64,000 nucleotides of DNA from an uncultured Desulfobacter sp. (GTDB lineage Bacteria > Desulfobacterota > Desulfobacteria > Desulfobacterales > Desulfobacteraceae): positions 186,001-250,000 of the forward strand of contig NZ_OY762229.1 in the NCBI RefSeq assembly GCF_963665355.1, given 5' to 3'. Of the stretch, positions 28,376 through 38,228 are shown piece by piece. Both the position numbers and the translations under genes were made by a program. The notes beneath the pieces were generated by a model, which was not told the origin of the DNA, searched no databases, and worked only from the letters and a program-made list of their open reading frames with translations. Position 1 is the first letter of the stretch, and each line of letters starts with the position of its first letter.

Positions 28376-31237
28376 TCAGGCATGTGAGAACTGGTGTTCT
28401 GACAACCAGGACTCAAGTTCGGGCAAAGGCATGGGCCGGGCAAAAACATATCCCTGAATATCCATGTCTCCCAGCTGTTTTAAAATTGCCAGCTGTTTTT
28501 CGTTTTCCACACCTTCGGCCACAATACCTATGTTCAGCTTGCTGGCCATCAGGACAATGGTTTCAACCAGGGCCAGGGCATTGGCATCATCAATAATATC
28601 GTCGATAAAGGATTTATCGATTTTCAAGGTGGTGATGGGCATCTGCTTGAGATAGGCCAGGGAGGAATAACCGGTGCCAAAGTCATCAATGGCTGTTGAG
28701 ACCCCTATCCGGGACAAGTTTTTAAGCCGGGTCATGGTGGTGTTTATATCCCGCATCAACAAAGACTCTGTAATCTCTATTTTCAGACGACCTGCCGGGT
28801 ACGAGGTCTCGTCCAGGATATCTGAGACCATTTTTTCAAATAAGGGATCATCCATCTGCCGTGCAGAAACATTGACGGACAGCATCAGATCCTGTTGATT
28901 TTTTTGTCTGATGCCGCAGATCTGTTCAACCGCTTTTTTAAAAATCTGTTTCCCAATGGGAATAATCAGGCCGGATTCTTCCGCCAGGGGAATAAACCGG
29001 CCGGGGGGAACAACAGCTCCATCCGGCTTTACCCAGCGAACCAGGGCTTCAAACCCCGTGGGCTTTAATGTTCTGATATTGACCTGGGGCTGGAAATAGA
29101 CCTGGAATTCATCGTTTTCAATGGCCATGCGCATATTCATTTCCATCTCAATGCGCTGGGATATCTTTTGGGCCATTTTCTGTTCGAACAGATAATATTT
29201 GTCTTTTCCTTTTTCCTTGGAGTGATACATGGCAAGATCGGCGTGGCGTACAAGGGTTTCTGCATCATCGCCGTCTTCGGGAAAAACGGCAATACCGATA
29301 CTGCAGGTGATATGAAATGACTTGCCGCCAATATTGAAGGGGGCTGAAAACGAACCCTGGATCCGTTTGACCAGGCCGATTATTTCCATCATATCGTCCA
29401 CGTCGGTGACCATGATCACAAATTCATCCCCGCCCAACCGGGCCACGGTATCACTGGCCCGTGTCACGGCATGCAGTCGTTGTGCAGCCTCTTTTAACAG
29501 CTCGTCTCCCTGGGCATGCCCTGCCGAATCATTGACGTTTTTAAAATTATCAAGATCAATGAAGATCAACTGAATCATTTTTGCATCGCGCCGGGCTCTT
29601 CTTATGGCATGTTCAAGCCTGTCCTTGAGCAAGGTCCGGTTGGGAAGACCTGTGAGGGGATCATGGTAGGCCATATATTCGATCTGCTTTTCTTTGGTTT
29701 TCATTTCAGAAATATCATGAAACACGGCCACGTAATTTTTCACCTCTCCGTTCTTATCCCGGATGGCACTGATGCTTAAAAACTCCGGATATGCCAGTCC
29801 GGATTTTTTCCGGTTCCAAATTTCACCGGACCAGTGACCCTTTCGTATCAGGGACTCCCACATGGCGGTATAGAAAGTTCGATCATGCCGGTCTGATTTT
29901 AAAATCCGGGGATTTTGCCCCAGGGCCTCTTGGGCGGTGTACCCGGTAATGTCGGTAAATGCCTTATTAACGGCCTGGATCGTGCCATCAGGTTCAGTTA
30001 TGGTGATTCCCTCATTGGCATTTTCAAATACCTTTTCAAATAATTGCAGCTGGGTCTCCGTTTTTTTACGAATCAGATTTTCCGAGATCAGATTTTTTTT
30101 ATAAATTTCCAGCCGCTTTACAAATTCGTTGAAACTGGATTCAAGGTCGCCAATTTCGTCTTTACGCTGGCTGTCCAGCGGCTGCATCTGCCAATCCTGG
30201 TTCATATTGACATTTAACCGGTCGATGAGGTTGGTCAGCGGCCTGGTAATGGTGGTGCTCACCGCCAGAGTGACCAGGGCAATGACGGCAATGGACGCAG
30301 CCAGGATCACAAAAAACATCCGGCGCATCTTTGAAAGCGGAGCAAAGGCTTTTTCAGTATATGTCGAAGAAGCAATGAACCAGTCAAAATCCGGTATATA
30401 GTCAAACACCATCAATTTTTCTTTAACAACCTGATCTTCAGGATTTTTCCAGAGATAGTAGGTCATCCCCTTTTTCTGTGCGATTATTTCCCGAATCTGT
30501 TTTTTATTTTCGCTTGTTGCATAATCCAGCATGTTGCCGGTTATTTTAGGATGGATGATGATGTTGGCCCGGCTGTCAAAAACAAAAGCGTAACCTCCCC
30601 CCACCACATCCATTGCCAGCACTTTTTCCTTGAAATCTTCCACAGAGACAAGCCTGGAAAATTCAGATTTGTACGATGATACTGAAATGATCCAGTCCCA
30701 GGGCTCAAAATAAGTCATATGCAGCGCCTTGGCATGTTCCTCAGTATCCTCCGGGTTTTTCCACCAGTACTCCAGGTATCCGTTTTTCTGCATCATCTGC
30801 TTCTGGACAAACCCGAATCCGGAAAAATTTTGCCCTCTGACCTTCTGTTTCGGATGGATTTTTACCACTCCTGAACTGTCTATAACGTATATGTACCCGG
30901 TCCGACCGATTTTTTGACTCAGCAGCAGGTTTTCTGCCTGCTCTTTTGCCTCTTTTTCGGATATCAGATGATTCTGGAAATCCTGGTAGATGTGTTCAAT
31001 GACTTCCAGGTTTTTTTCAGCAATGGCACGCAAATGAATTTTGATGGAAACGGTTCCCGCCGTTTCGATCAAACCTTTGATTGACTGGTTGGAAAATGTC
31101 AATGCAGTCTTTATCTGATGTTCGAGATAATTTTCTACATGAACATAGTACATGGTGAAGCCGCATGAAAAAACAGCTGTGGCCACCAGCGAATAGATAA
31201 AAAACAGCTTGAACCGTATGGAAATACGTCTGGGCAT
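28376..31237 (-). CDS. Cache-HAMP-PAS-GGDEF-EAL c-di-GMP turnover protein
   Basis: 953 residues. Membrane helix (about 8-30), a large periplasmic double Cache sensor (about 35-305), second helix (about 310-335) and HAMP (to about 390). A PAS domain (about 405-530) precedes GGDEF (about 540-700, intact RLGGDEF near 600) and EAL (about 710-945, intact FEALVRW near 728, DDFGTGYSSL and EGVE). Both catalytic motifs are complete, so it may both make and break c-di-GMP. It converges with the signalling island, whose HD-GYP proteins act on the same messenger. No strong ribosome binding site precedes the ATG at 31237. Confidence 0.92.
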   Translation of the reverse strand: MPRRISIRFKLFFIYSLVATAVFSCGFTMYYVHVENYLEHQIKTALTFSNQSIKGLIETAGTVSIKIHLRAIAEKNLEVIEHIYQDFQNHLISEKEAKEQAENLLLSQKIGRTGYIYVIDSSGVVKIHPKQKVRGQNFSGFGFVQKQMMQKNGYLEYWWKNPEDTEEHAKALHMTYFEPWDWIISVSSYKSEFSRLVSVEDFKEKVLAMDVVGGGYAFVFDSRANIIIHPKITGNMLDYATSENKKQIREIIAQKKGMTYYLWKNPEDQVVKEKLMVFDYIPDFDWFIASSTYTEKAFAPLSKMRRMFFVILAASIAVIALVTLAVSTTITRPLTNLIDRLNVNMNQDWQMQPLDSQRKDEIGDLESSFNEFVKRLEIYKKNLISENLIRKKTETQLQLFEKVFENANEGITITEPDGTIQAVNKAFTDITGYTAQEALGQNPRILKSDRHDRTFYTAMWESLIRKGHWSGEIWNRKKSGLAYPEFLSISAIRDKNGEVKNYVAVFHDISEMKTKEKQIEYMAYHDPLTGLPNRTLLKDRLEHAIRRARRDAKMIQLIFIDLDNFKNVNDSAGHAQGDELLKEAAQRLHAVTRASDTVARLGGDEFVIMVTDVDDMMEIIGLVKRIQGSFSAPFNIGGKSFHITCSIGIAVFPEDGDDAETLVRHADLAMYHSKEKGKDKYYLFEQKMAQKISQRIEMEMNMRMAIENDEFQVYFQPQVNIRTLKPTGFEALVRWVKPDGAVVPPGRFIPLAEESGLIIPIGKQIFKKAVEQICGIRQKNQQDLMLSVNVSARQMDDPLFEKMVSDILDETSYPAGRLKIEITESLLMRDINTTMTRLKNLSRIGVSTAIDDFGTGYSSLAYLKQMPITTLKIDKSFIDDIIDDANALALVETIVLMASKLNIGIVAEGVENEKQLAILKQLGDMDIQGYVFARPMPLPELESWLSEHQFSHA

Positions 31238-31531
31238 ATTGAGTCTTAAATTTTAAGGTGTTAAATTTTTTTGTGCCTTGCATCTGGGCAACTTTTCGTC
31301 CAAACACGGAGTTTTCGTTCAGGCACTAATTAAAGATACTGGAAAAGTGTATTTCAAAATGTTTGTGAAATCAACACAGTATTCCGGCCGGCAGAGGGGA
31401 AACTTGAATGTTTTGTAGATGGCAGACGTGAAAAACCTGTTCTATGCCTATAGGGTGAATATACCATACATGGCGGGATCTTAAAAATAAAGTACCTTGA
31501 AGGCCCCAATTCACCCCCAGGGCAATGGCTG

Positions 31532-32371
31532 TTATGAATTTGTTTCCTGGTACATATGAATGTCACGCTGGGGAAAGGGAATGCTGATACCATTGGCATC
31601 AAGGGCCAGCTTGATGTTTTCATGGAGGGCAAAATAGACACTCCAGTAATCCCCTGTTTTGACCCAGGGCCGGACCACCAGGTTTACACTGGAATCCGCA
31701 AGCTCAGACACGGCAATGAGGGGTGCTGGTTCAGGAAGAACTCTTTTTTCTTCGGACAGGACTCCTTGAATAACCTCTTTGGCTTTTTTGATATCATCAC
31801 CATACCCAATGCCGATGACAAGATCGACCCTGCGGGTGGGGTTGGCCGTAACATTGGTAATAATATTGGAGGTAATACTCGCATTGGGCACGATCACTTT
31901 CTGATTATCCGTGGTATTCAACTCCGTGGTGAACAAGGAGATACTCATGACATTTCCGGTAACCCCGCCAATGTTCACAAAGTCATTAACCCTGTAGGGC
32001 CTGAACAGAACCAGCATCACGCCCGAAGCAAAGTTGGACAAAGAATCCTTCAACGCAAGACCAATGGCCAGGCCGGCAGCACCCACAATGGTCAAAAAAG
32101 AGGTGGTGTTGATGCCCAGCTGGCCTGCGGCAGCAATAACGACCATCACCATAAAGGAATAGTAAATGATACTGTCAAGGAACCGCACAAGTGTGATATC
32201 CACCTTGTTTTTTTCCATCAGTTTGGTGATCAGATTTGTAATTCGTCTGGCCAGCCATTTCCCGATCGCCAGGATCAGCAGTGCAGCAATGATCTTCACA
32301 GAGTAAGTGGTCACCCAGTAGGTTACCATCTCCATATATTTTTCAACGTTAATTTGCTTCAACCACTCCAT
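31532..32371 (-). CDS. mscS: Small-conductance mechanosensitive channel, MscS family
   Basis: 279 residues, close to Escherichia coli MscS. Three N-terminal membrane helices (about 20-45, 62-85 and 90-120) end in the pore helix. The MscS core shows GLALKDSLSNFASG and a soluble beta domain with YRVNDFVNIGGVTG. It opens on hypo-osmotic shock to release solutes. The start at 32371 has AAAGGAG 6 nt upstream. A 35-codon in-frame extension upstream lacks any site and is rejected. The gap of 294 nt to the GGDEF-EAL gene and of 313 nt to the divergent NtrC-type gene contains nothing I can identify. Confidence 0.93.
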   Translation of the reverse strand: MEWLKQINVEKYMEMVTYWVTTYSVKIIAALLILAIGKWLARRITNLITKLMEKNKVDITLVRFLDSIIYYSFMVMVVIAAAGQLGINTTSFLTIVGAAGLAIGLALKDSLSNFASGVMLVLFRPYRVNDFVNIGGVTGNVMSISLFTTELNTTDNQKVIVPNASITSNIITNVTANPTRRVDLVIGIGYGDDIKKAKEVIQGVLSEEKRVLPEPAPLIAVSELADSSVNLVVRPWVKTGDYWSVYFALHENIKLALDANGISIPFPQRDIHMYQETNS

Positions 32372-32684
32372 TTTTTCTCCTTTCAACTTTTCTTTTATAA
32401 AATTGTATAAACTGTTTTTCAGTTCCGATTTTTTACCGGCAATGGCAAACCTATACACAAGCAAAAAAATTGTCAAACAAAACGGCAGGGTATAACAAAA
32501 TTAAACACAACATTACGCAAATAAAAAATCAACCCGGACAGAGCGTTGTTTAAAAGAGATTACCCAGAGCCCGGGTCAGATATTTATTTACATCAGCCGG
32601 ATTCGCCTCTATATTTTTGAGATAGTTGTATTCGTAACGACACATAACCGCATGAAATAGACGATCAGGAATTGAGACGAATTT

Positions 32685-34073
32685 ATGGAGTCTGTGCCTA
32701 AAAATTCAGAGATAAAACCATTTTCCCTGCTTTTTGTTGATGATGAAAAAAATATTTTGTCGGCCTTGACCAGGGCGTTTTTTGATGAAAACTACACGCT
32801 ATACCAGGCCGGTACAGCTGACAAGGCCCTTGATCTTATGTCAAAAACAAAGATCAATGCGGCCATCATTGATTTAAGGATGCCCGGAATGAGCGGACTG
32901 GACCTGCTCAAAGAGATAAAAAGCAGGTATCCGTCCGTAATGATCATCATGCTCTCGGGCCACGGCAGCATTAAAGATGCCGTGGAATCCATCAGCAGCG
33001 GTGCAGAGGATTTTATTGAAAAACCATTTGTCAGGGAAAGCCTTGTGGCCAAAGTCCGGCAACTATTTGAAATCTATAAGTTAAAAAAAGAAAATCAGCA
33101 GCTCAAAGAGGAGATGGGGATTCGTTTCAACTACAATAAATTGATCGGAACCTCTCCCAATACACTTCAGTTAAAAAAAATGATCAGCAAGGCCAGTCAA
33201 TGCGAAGCCACAGTTTTAATCCAGGGGGAAACCGGAACCGGCAAGGAACTGGTGGCAAAAGCCCTCCATCACCACAGCCCGCGGTCAGACCAGGCATTCA
33301 TTGTGGTTGACTGCACCACGATAAATGAAACCATGATGGAAAGCGAGCTGTTCGGACATGTTAAAGGTGCCTTTACAGGAGCCCACCAAAATGCTGAAGG
33401 TCTTGTTCTGGCTGCGGACAAAGGCACACTGTTCTTTGACGAAATCGGGGAAATCCCCCTCAAAATCCAGGCGAAACTGCTCCGGGTGCTCCAGGAAAAA
33501 GAGATCCGCCCGGTGGGCTCCAGCCGGGCAAAACAGGTGGATATCAGAATCGTGGCAGCAACCAACCGGGATCTGAAAACCGAAATCGCTGAAAACCGAT
33601 TCCGGGAAGATCTATATTATCGTCTGGACACGGTAAAGATTAAGGTGCCCCCCCTAAGGGATCGTGTGGAAGATATTGCACTTCTGGTCAAATATTTTAT
33701 CCACCGTTATAAAACTGAATTTTCTTCAATCGAAGCAATTTCAGCAGATACACTGATCCATCTGGAAAAATATTCATGGCCGGGGAATATACGGGAACTG
33801 GAAAATGTCGTACGCAGAGCCATGGCTTTGAGCAGAGAAAAAGAGATTTTGGTTTCAGACCTGCCGTCAATGATATCCGGCTCTCCTATGCAGAAGCCGG
33901 CGGCCCATCCCCAGGAGGATTCAATGGAGTCCTATGAAAAGGCCGCCATCAGGAATGCCATGGAAAAGTGCGGAAACAACAGGCGTGCCGCAGCCGAAAT
34001 GCTGGGAATTGGTGAAGCCACCCTTTACCGTAAAATCAACAAGTACGGGGCAACGGATCTGATGTCCCAATAA
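32685..34073 (+). CDS. NtrC-family sigma-54-dependent response regulator
   Basis: 462 residues. Receiver (about 10-130, phospho-acceptor Asp63 in IIDLRMPGMSG), AAA+ domain (about 148-385) with Walker A GETGTGKE, the sigma-54 contact loop GAFTGA, Walker B LFFDEIGE and arginine fingers in FREDLYYRL, and a Fis-type helix-turn-helix (about 420-455, AAEMLGIGEATLYRKI). It should drive sigma-54 promoters. One such promoter stands at 52881 in this window, though a link is only a guess. It is divergent from mscS and next to a block of kinases that could phosphorylate it. Confidence 0.95.
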   Translation: MESVPKNSEIKPFSLLFVDDEKNILSALTRAFFDENYTLYQAGTADKALDLMSKTKINAAIIDLRMPGMSGLDLLKEIKSRYPSVMIIMLSGHGSIKDAVESISSGAEDFIEKPFVRESLVAKVRQLFEIYKLKKENQQLKEEMGIRFNYNKLIGTSPNTLQLKKMISKASQCEATVLIQGETGTGKELVAKALHHHSPRSDQAFIVVDCTTINETMMESELFGHVKGAFTGAHQNAEGLVLAADKGTLFFDEIGEIPLKIQAKLLRVLQEKEIRPVGSSRAKQVDIRIVAATNRDLKTEIAENRFREDLYYRLDTVKIKVPPLRDRVEDIALLVKYFIHRYKTEFSSIEAISADTLIHLEKYSWPGNIRELENVVRRAMALSREKEILVSDLPSMISGSPMQKPAAHPQEDSMESYEKAAIRNAMEKCGNNRRAAAEMLGIGEATLYRKINKYGATDLMSQ

Positions 34074-34145
34074 ATTGGTCTATTCCTCTTATCTGGTTAA
34101 AACACAGCCTGTTGCGAAAGTTATGTCAAAAGGGATAATTGAAAC

Positions 34146-34381
34146 TCATCCCGGTTTTGCCACATGTTCAACAATGCGCTGGGCAACCACAGCCGCATTA
34201 TCAAGGTCACTGATTTCAGGCAGAACTACCGTAAATTCATCCCCGTCCAACCGTGCGGCAGTCCTGTCCTTACCCATCCGGGAAACCGTATCGGATAGAC
34301 GCAGGCTTCTCACCAGACGCTCTGCCATGATCTTAAGAAGTTCATCACCCACACTGTGGCCCAACTATCATTAATTCGTTT
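34146..34381 (-). pseudogene. Broken GGDEF (diguanylate cyclase) domain fragment
   Basis: On the minus strand the C-terminal half of a GGDEF domain remains: VGDELLKIMAERL and RLDGDEFTVVLP. The preceding KRINDS lies in another frame. One missing base near 34364 explains the shift, since INDS-LGHSVGDE reads through if a T is restored. The N-terminal half of the domain is deleted, and the C-terminal end stops early (VAKPG). It directly follows a receiver gene, so the ancestor was probably a REC-GGDEF response regulator. Confidence 0.7.
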
Positions 34382-34435
34382 GGCCCAACCCTTCCTTGCC
34401 CTGAAAGGCATATTCAATCTCAAACTGGATTTTTT

Positions 34436-34864
34436 TCATTGGAGTTCATTAGCTCTCCCGTATGGGGCAATGTCAAAGCCTGATTTTTCATTATTCAGCC
34501 TTGCCGTTATCCTGGCGTGCAGAGAAGCCGGATCAATGGGTTTTGTGATATAGTCTTCCGCCCCCATCTCAATACTTTTCACCATATCCTCAGCTTCTCC
34601 TGAAGCCGAAATGACAATTACAGGGATATGCATCAGATCCGAATTGGATTTAAGCTGTTCCAATACCTGAAACCCATCCATTCCGGGCATAACGATATCC
34701 AGCAGAACCAGATCCGGGGCTTTCTTATTTATCAACTCCAGGGCCTGTATTCCATTCTCAGCCATACTGACTTTAAACCCTTTGTTGCCAAGACTTAAGG
34801 CTAAAACTCTGCGATTCAACAAATCATCATCCACGACAAGTATCCGGAAATCATCTTGGTTCAT
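34436..34864 (-). CDS. Single-receiver response regulator (probably truncated REC-GGDEF)
   Basis: 142 residues, nearly all one receiver domain: VVDDDLLNRR, Asp56 in LVLLDIVMPGMDG and Lys in ITKPIDPASL. The tail has no output domain. It overlaps the stop of the upstream kinase by ATGA, so the pair is translationally coupled. The GGDEF debris just downstream suggests it lost its output domain. It may still act as a phosphate shuttle or sink. Confidence 0.85.
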   Translation of the reverse strand: MNQDDFRILVVDDDLLNRRVLALSLGNKGFKVSMAENGIQALELINKKAPDLVLLDIVMPGMDGFQVLEQLKSNSDLMHIPVIVISASGEAEDMVKSIEMGAEDYITKPIDPASLHARITARLNNEKSGFDIAPYGRANELQ

Positions 34865-35691
34865 ATAACCTTCTTGAGCTTAACGGTAAAAATAAAAATT
34901 GATCCAACACCGGGCGTACTCTCCACACGGATTTCCCCGCCCATCAGATTGACCAGCTGTTTGCTGATGGCCAACCCCAGACCGGTCTCTCCACATTTTC
35001 GGATGGATGAGTCATCTATCCGGCTAAAGGGTTTGAACAGGCGTTTGAGCATTTTTTTATCAATGCCGACACCGGGATCCTCAACGGCAAGTTCGATCTC
35101 TATCCACGTCGAATCGTCCCCGGCTTCCGCCTTGGCCACGGGGCAGACCGCCACAATGATCTCACCGGCTTCGGTGAATTTAACTGCATTGCTCAACAGA
35201 TCCACAAGTACCTGCCGAAATCTTGTTGCATCACCTTCAACAATAATGGGGGTATGATCTTCAAAAATCACGCGCAATTCAATCTTTTTTTCTGCAGCCT
35301 GGGCGGCAACAATATTCAAGACGGAATAAACACATTTGCGGAAATCAAAAGGTTTGCTCTCCAGGGTCATGCAACCGGCCTCGATTTTTAAATAATCAAG
35401 ACTATCGTTAACAATGGCCAAAAGGGAACTGCTGCTCTCTTTAATAACATTCAAAAAACCAGCTTGCTCGGTTGTCAGGGATGTTTCCTGAAGCAACGTT
35501 GTCATTTCAAAAATGGCATCCATGGGGATACGGATCTCATGGCTCATGGATGCCAGAAATGCACCGTTTCCCTTATCTGCGGCAAGGGTCAGCTCAGAGT
35601 CTGACGACTCCGGGGTCTCATTCACCTCTTTTTGTTTGTGGCTAATGACGGACTGATCTTTCACAACCGCTTTTGCTGAATTATTTTCCAT
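34861..35691 (-). CDS. Small soluble sensor-less histidine kinase
   Basis: 276 residues. An unstructured N-terminus leads to HisKA with His51 in SHEIRIPMDA, then HATPase (about 165-272) with the N-box DLLSNAVKF and [13 protein letters not shown]. It has no sensor or membrane part. AGGAGG lies 5 nt before the ATG at 35691, inside the end of the preceding REC-kinase gene (11-nt overlap). The order REC-kinase, kinase, receiver suggests a small phosphorelay operon. Confidence 0.88.
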   Translation of the reverse strand: MENNSAKAVVKDQSVISHKQKEVNETPESSDSELTLAADKGNGAFLASMSHEIRIPMDAIFEMTTLLQETSLTTEQAGFLNVIKESSSSLLAIVNDSLDYLKIEAGCMTLESKPFDFRKCVYSVLNIVAAQAAEKKIELRVIFEDHTPIIVEGDATRFRQVLVDLLSNAVKFTEAGEIIVAVCPVAKAEAGDDSTWIEIELAVEDPGVGIDKKMLKRLFKPFSRIDDSSIRKCGETGLGLAISKQLVNLMGGEIRVESTPGVGSIFIFTVKLKKVI

Positions 35692-37111
35692 TTTTCCCTC
35701 CTTTGCCGTCGGGCCTGGTCCCGTGATTGAGACACACAGGCAGACGGACCGTAAAACAGCTCCCGAATCCCGGTGAGCTGTCAACCGATATCTCTCCGTG
35801 ATGCGTTTTAATGACCTCATAAACAATACTCAACCCCAGGCCTGTGCCCGTCCCCACTGGTTTTGTACTGAAAAATGGGTCAAATATACGGTTTTGATCA
35901 ATTTTTGAAATACCGCACCCCGTATCTTCAATCCTGATCTCAACCCATCCGGTTCTCTCCCGGGGTCCTGGGGTGACCAGGCCGGTGGAGATCCGTATAA
36001 TGCCCTGGTTTTCAATGGCCTGTCCCGCATTTATCAGCAAATTCGTAAAAACCTGACTGATTTTCTGGGGATAGCATTGAACCAGGGGAAGATCACTGTA
36101 TTGCTTTTCAATTTTGGCCTTTTGCGAAAGTTCACTCCACAGAACACCTAGGGCCGTGTCCAGGATTTCATTGATGTCAATCCTTTTTAAGTCGGCCTGA
36201 TCAGCGCGGGAAAAAAACTTCAGATTCCGGACAATGGTTTTAATCCTGTCAATGCCTTCAATGGATTCATCTGACAAGTTTTCCAGATCCGACATGATGA
36301 AATCGATTTTATGATCCTGCCGAAAACGCCGGATATCGGCCAAAGCGGCAGCTTCCTCCGGTCCATGAACCGTCTTGGCCAGTTCAGAAATCACCGTTTC
36401 ATACTGGCTGTTGAGCATAGAAATTTTTTTCAGATAACTTTTCACGGTGGCCAGATTGGAATTTACAAAGGCAAGGGGAGTATTAATTTCATGGGCCACA
36501 CCCGAAGCAAGCAGGCCCACGGTTGCCATTTTTTCTGTCTGCACGATGATAGATGTCTGCTCTTTGACTTTTGACTCAAGGCTTTCATTGATATTCTGAA
36601 ATTTTTTTTCCAATTCATCCCGTTTTTTTTCAAGATTCCACTCATGGGTCAGGGCCCTGGCGAACTGGAGGATCTCTCCAGGGTTAAAAGGCTTGCGCAG
36701 GTAAAAGATATCGTTACGGCCCACGATCCGGGTGATTTCGGCAGGGGAATATTCGCTGTAGGCTGTAACGATGACAATCTTGATATCGGGATCAATACAC
36801 CAGATATTTCTTGAGGTCCGTGCTCCGTCCAGGCCGGGCATCTTCATATCCACAAAGGCAACGGCAAAGGGCTGCTGCCGGGACAAGGCATGTTCAACTT
36901 CTTCTACGCCCCGGCTGCCGTTGCAGGCCAGTGTGACGTCATAGGATGGGGGGACTGAACCGGGGCCGAACGTGTCCCTGTTATCGGAATCGAAAAGCGA
37001 GCGGCCTTTGTTCAGAACATCCGGCGCTGTCTGCGGAGAAAGGATATCCCGGTAGGTTTCCAGGATGTCCTGGTCATCATCTATAATCAGAATTCTTTTA
37101 CTCTCTTTCAT
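35681..37111 (-). CDS. Receiver-histidine kinase fusion (paralogue A)
   Basis: 476 residues. An N-terminal receiver has an insertion between beta-1 and beta-3 (Asp88 in VAFVDMKMPGLDG). A coiled coil precedes HisKA with His207 (GVAHEINTPLAF) and HATPase with GTGTGLGLSIVYEVIK. The ATG at 37111 has GAGGT 4 nt upstream. A TTG at 37132 is in frame but less likely. It is a clear paralogue of the gene at 38229: both share DMKMPGL, VTAYSEY, DIFYLRKPF and HEIN.PLAF. As a receiver-first kinase it is probably switched by another kinase rather than by a ligand. Confidence 0.9.
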   Translation of the reverse strand: MKESKRILIIDDDQDILETYRDILSPQTAPDVLNKGRSLFDSDNRDTFGPGSVPPSYDVTLACNGSRGVEEVEHALSRQQPFAVAFVDMKMPGLDGARTSRNIWCIDPDIKIVIVTAYSEYSPAEITRIVGRNDIFYLRKPFNPGEILQFARALTHEWNLEKKRDELEKKFQNINESLESKVKEQTSIIVQTEKMATVGLLASGVAHEINTPLAFVNSNLATVKSYLKKISMLNSQYETVISELAKTVHGPEEAAALADIRRFRQDHKIDFIMSDLENLSDESIEGIDRIKTIVRNLKFFSRADQADLKRIDINEILDTALGVLWSELSQKAKIEKQYSDLPLVQCYPQKISQVFTNLLINAGQAIENQGIIRISTGLVTPGPRERTGWVEIRIEDTGCGISKIDQNRIFDPFFSTKPVGTGTGLGLSIVYEVIKTHHGEISVDSSPGFGSCFTVRLPVCLNHGTRPDGKGGKNGK

Positions 37112-37178
37112 CTGTACCTCTATGTCCCGCAAATTGTCTTTACAGATTTCTTTATTTCCGCCCCAAACTTATTCCCGG

Positions 37179-37874
37179 TTACTGTTGTCCGCTGTGATGC
37201 AGGTCAATGATCCGGGTGTTGTTTGCATAATAGCATGTCTGATATGCATCAAAATGCATCACCTTCTGGAGCAGATCGCCTAGCCGGATTACCTGTGAAT
37301 GAATCATTGCAATAATATCTTTGGGGCAATTATTTTCCGGTGTCTCCATGAGCAGCTCACAATATCCGGATATAACCTGAAGCGGCTGGGAGAACTCATG
37401 GCAGACAGCACCAGCCATTTCCAGAGCGCCTTTGAACCGCTCATCATGATTTTCAATAACAGAACCAGCGCATTTTTTTTCAAGGGCATTGAGCTCTAAT
37501 GTCATATGAAAATACTGTATAGCTTGCCGAATTTCCGTTTTGAAGTGAAGGTCCGTCCACGGCTTTTTAACAAACCGGAACACCTGATCTTTATTGATGG
37601 CATCAATGGTCGCGTTGACATCGGCATATCCTGTGGTGAGGATTCTTACGGCAGACGGAATAATCTCCCGGATTTTTCCCAAAAATTCTACACCCGACAT
37701 TTCCGGCATGCGCTGGTCTGAAATCACCACGGCAGGGTTAATACAGGAGACCATTTCCAGCGCCTCCAGGGGAGAAGAAAAGGTCACGCATTCATAGGGT
37801 TCATTCCTCAACATCCTGCGGCAGGCCTTTAATAACGGCATTTCATCATCTACGATTAAAATTTTGTCTGTCAT
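37179..37874 (-). CDS. Receiver plus HisKA-like dimerisation domain, ATPase domain missing
   Basis: 231 residues. The receiver (1-125) has Asp53 (VVISDQRMPEMSG) and Lys in VKKPW. After it comes a HisKA-type helix pair with His159 in CHEFSQPLQVISGY. The protein stops there, with no GHKL ATPase. It could serve as a phosphotransfer protein whose His is phosphorylated in trans. AGGAGG lies 4 nt before the ATG at 37874. The stop is an ordinary one and nothing downstream restores an ATPase frame, so this may be its mature form. Confidence 0.82.
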   Translation of the reverse strand: MTDKILIVDDEMPLLKACRRMLRNEPYECVTFSSPLEALEMVSCINPAVVISDQRMPEMSGVEFLGKIREIIPSAVRILTTGYADVNATIDAINKDQVFRFVKKPWTDLHFKTEIRQAIQYFHMTLELNALEKKCAGSVIENHDERFKGALEMAGAVCHEFSQPLQVISGYCELLMETPENNCPKDIIAMIHSQVIRLGDLLQKVMHFDAYQTCYYANNTRIIDLHHSGQQ

Positions 37875-38228
37875 GAGGCCTCCTGTTTTCTGTTGTGGGG
37901 GATTCTCCTTAATGATTTTATAACAGCAACATCCGGACCAACTTTTAAACAGCCTGGAAACCTGCAGCAGGCCAGACAAGACAGGCGCTATGGCGTTATG
38001 GCCAAGGAGTCAACCTCCTATCAAAATGACAAGCCAAAGCGTCTTTGATATATCAAAATGATAGCAAGGCAACGCCAAGACACTATCTTTAAAGGATTTC
38101 TGGTCCATGCACACAAAACGGGTTAGAGTATTGACCGGAATTCTGCTATAATTGGGGCCATAAAATCGAACAGTCCGAAGAAACTATCAGAAAATAAAAG
38201 CATTGCTGTCGTATATAAGGAGCACGCA
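37875..38228. other. Divergent intergenic region with a short direct repeat
   Basis: Between the REC-HisKA gene and paralogue B. It carries a direct repeat TATCAAAATGA at 38019 and 38051 (32-nt spacing) and a weak promoter-like pair before 38229 (TAGAGT, 17 nt, TATAAT). Nothing coding is seen. Confidence 0.4.

Noticed and set aside
31556-32410. Long plus-strand frame opposite mscS
   Set aside because: It mirrors the MscS gene in another frame, has low-complexity His/Gly/Asn content and no ribosome binding site.
38130-38155. TTGACC with TATAAT as a promoter before 38229
   Set aside because: The two hexamers are only 10 nt apart; a weaker TAGAGT at 17 nt is the better partner.
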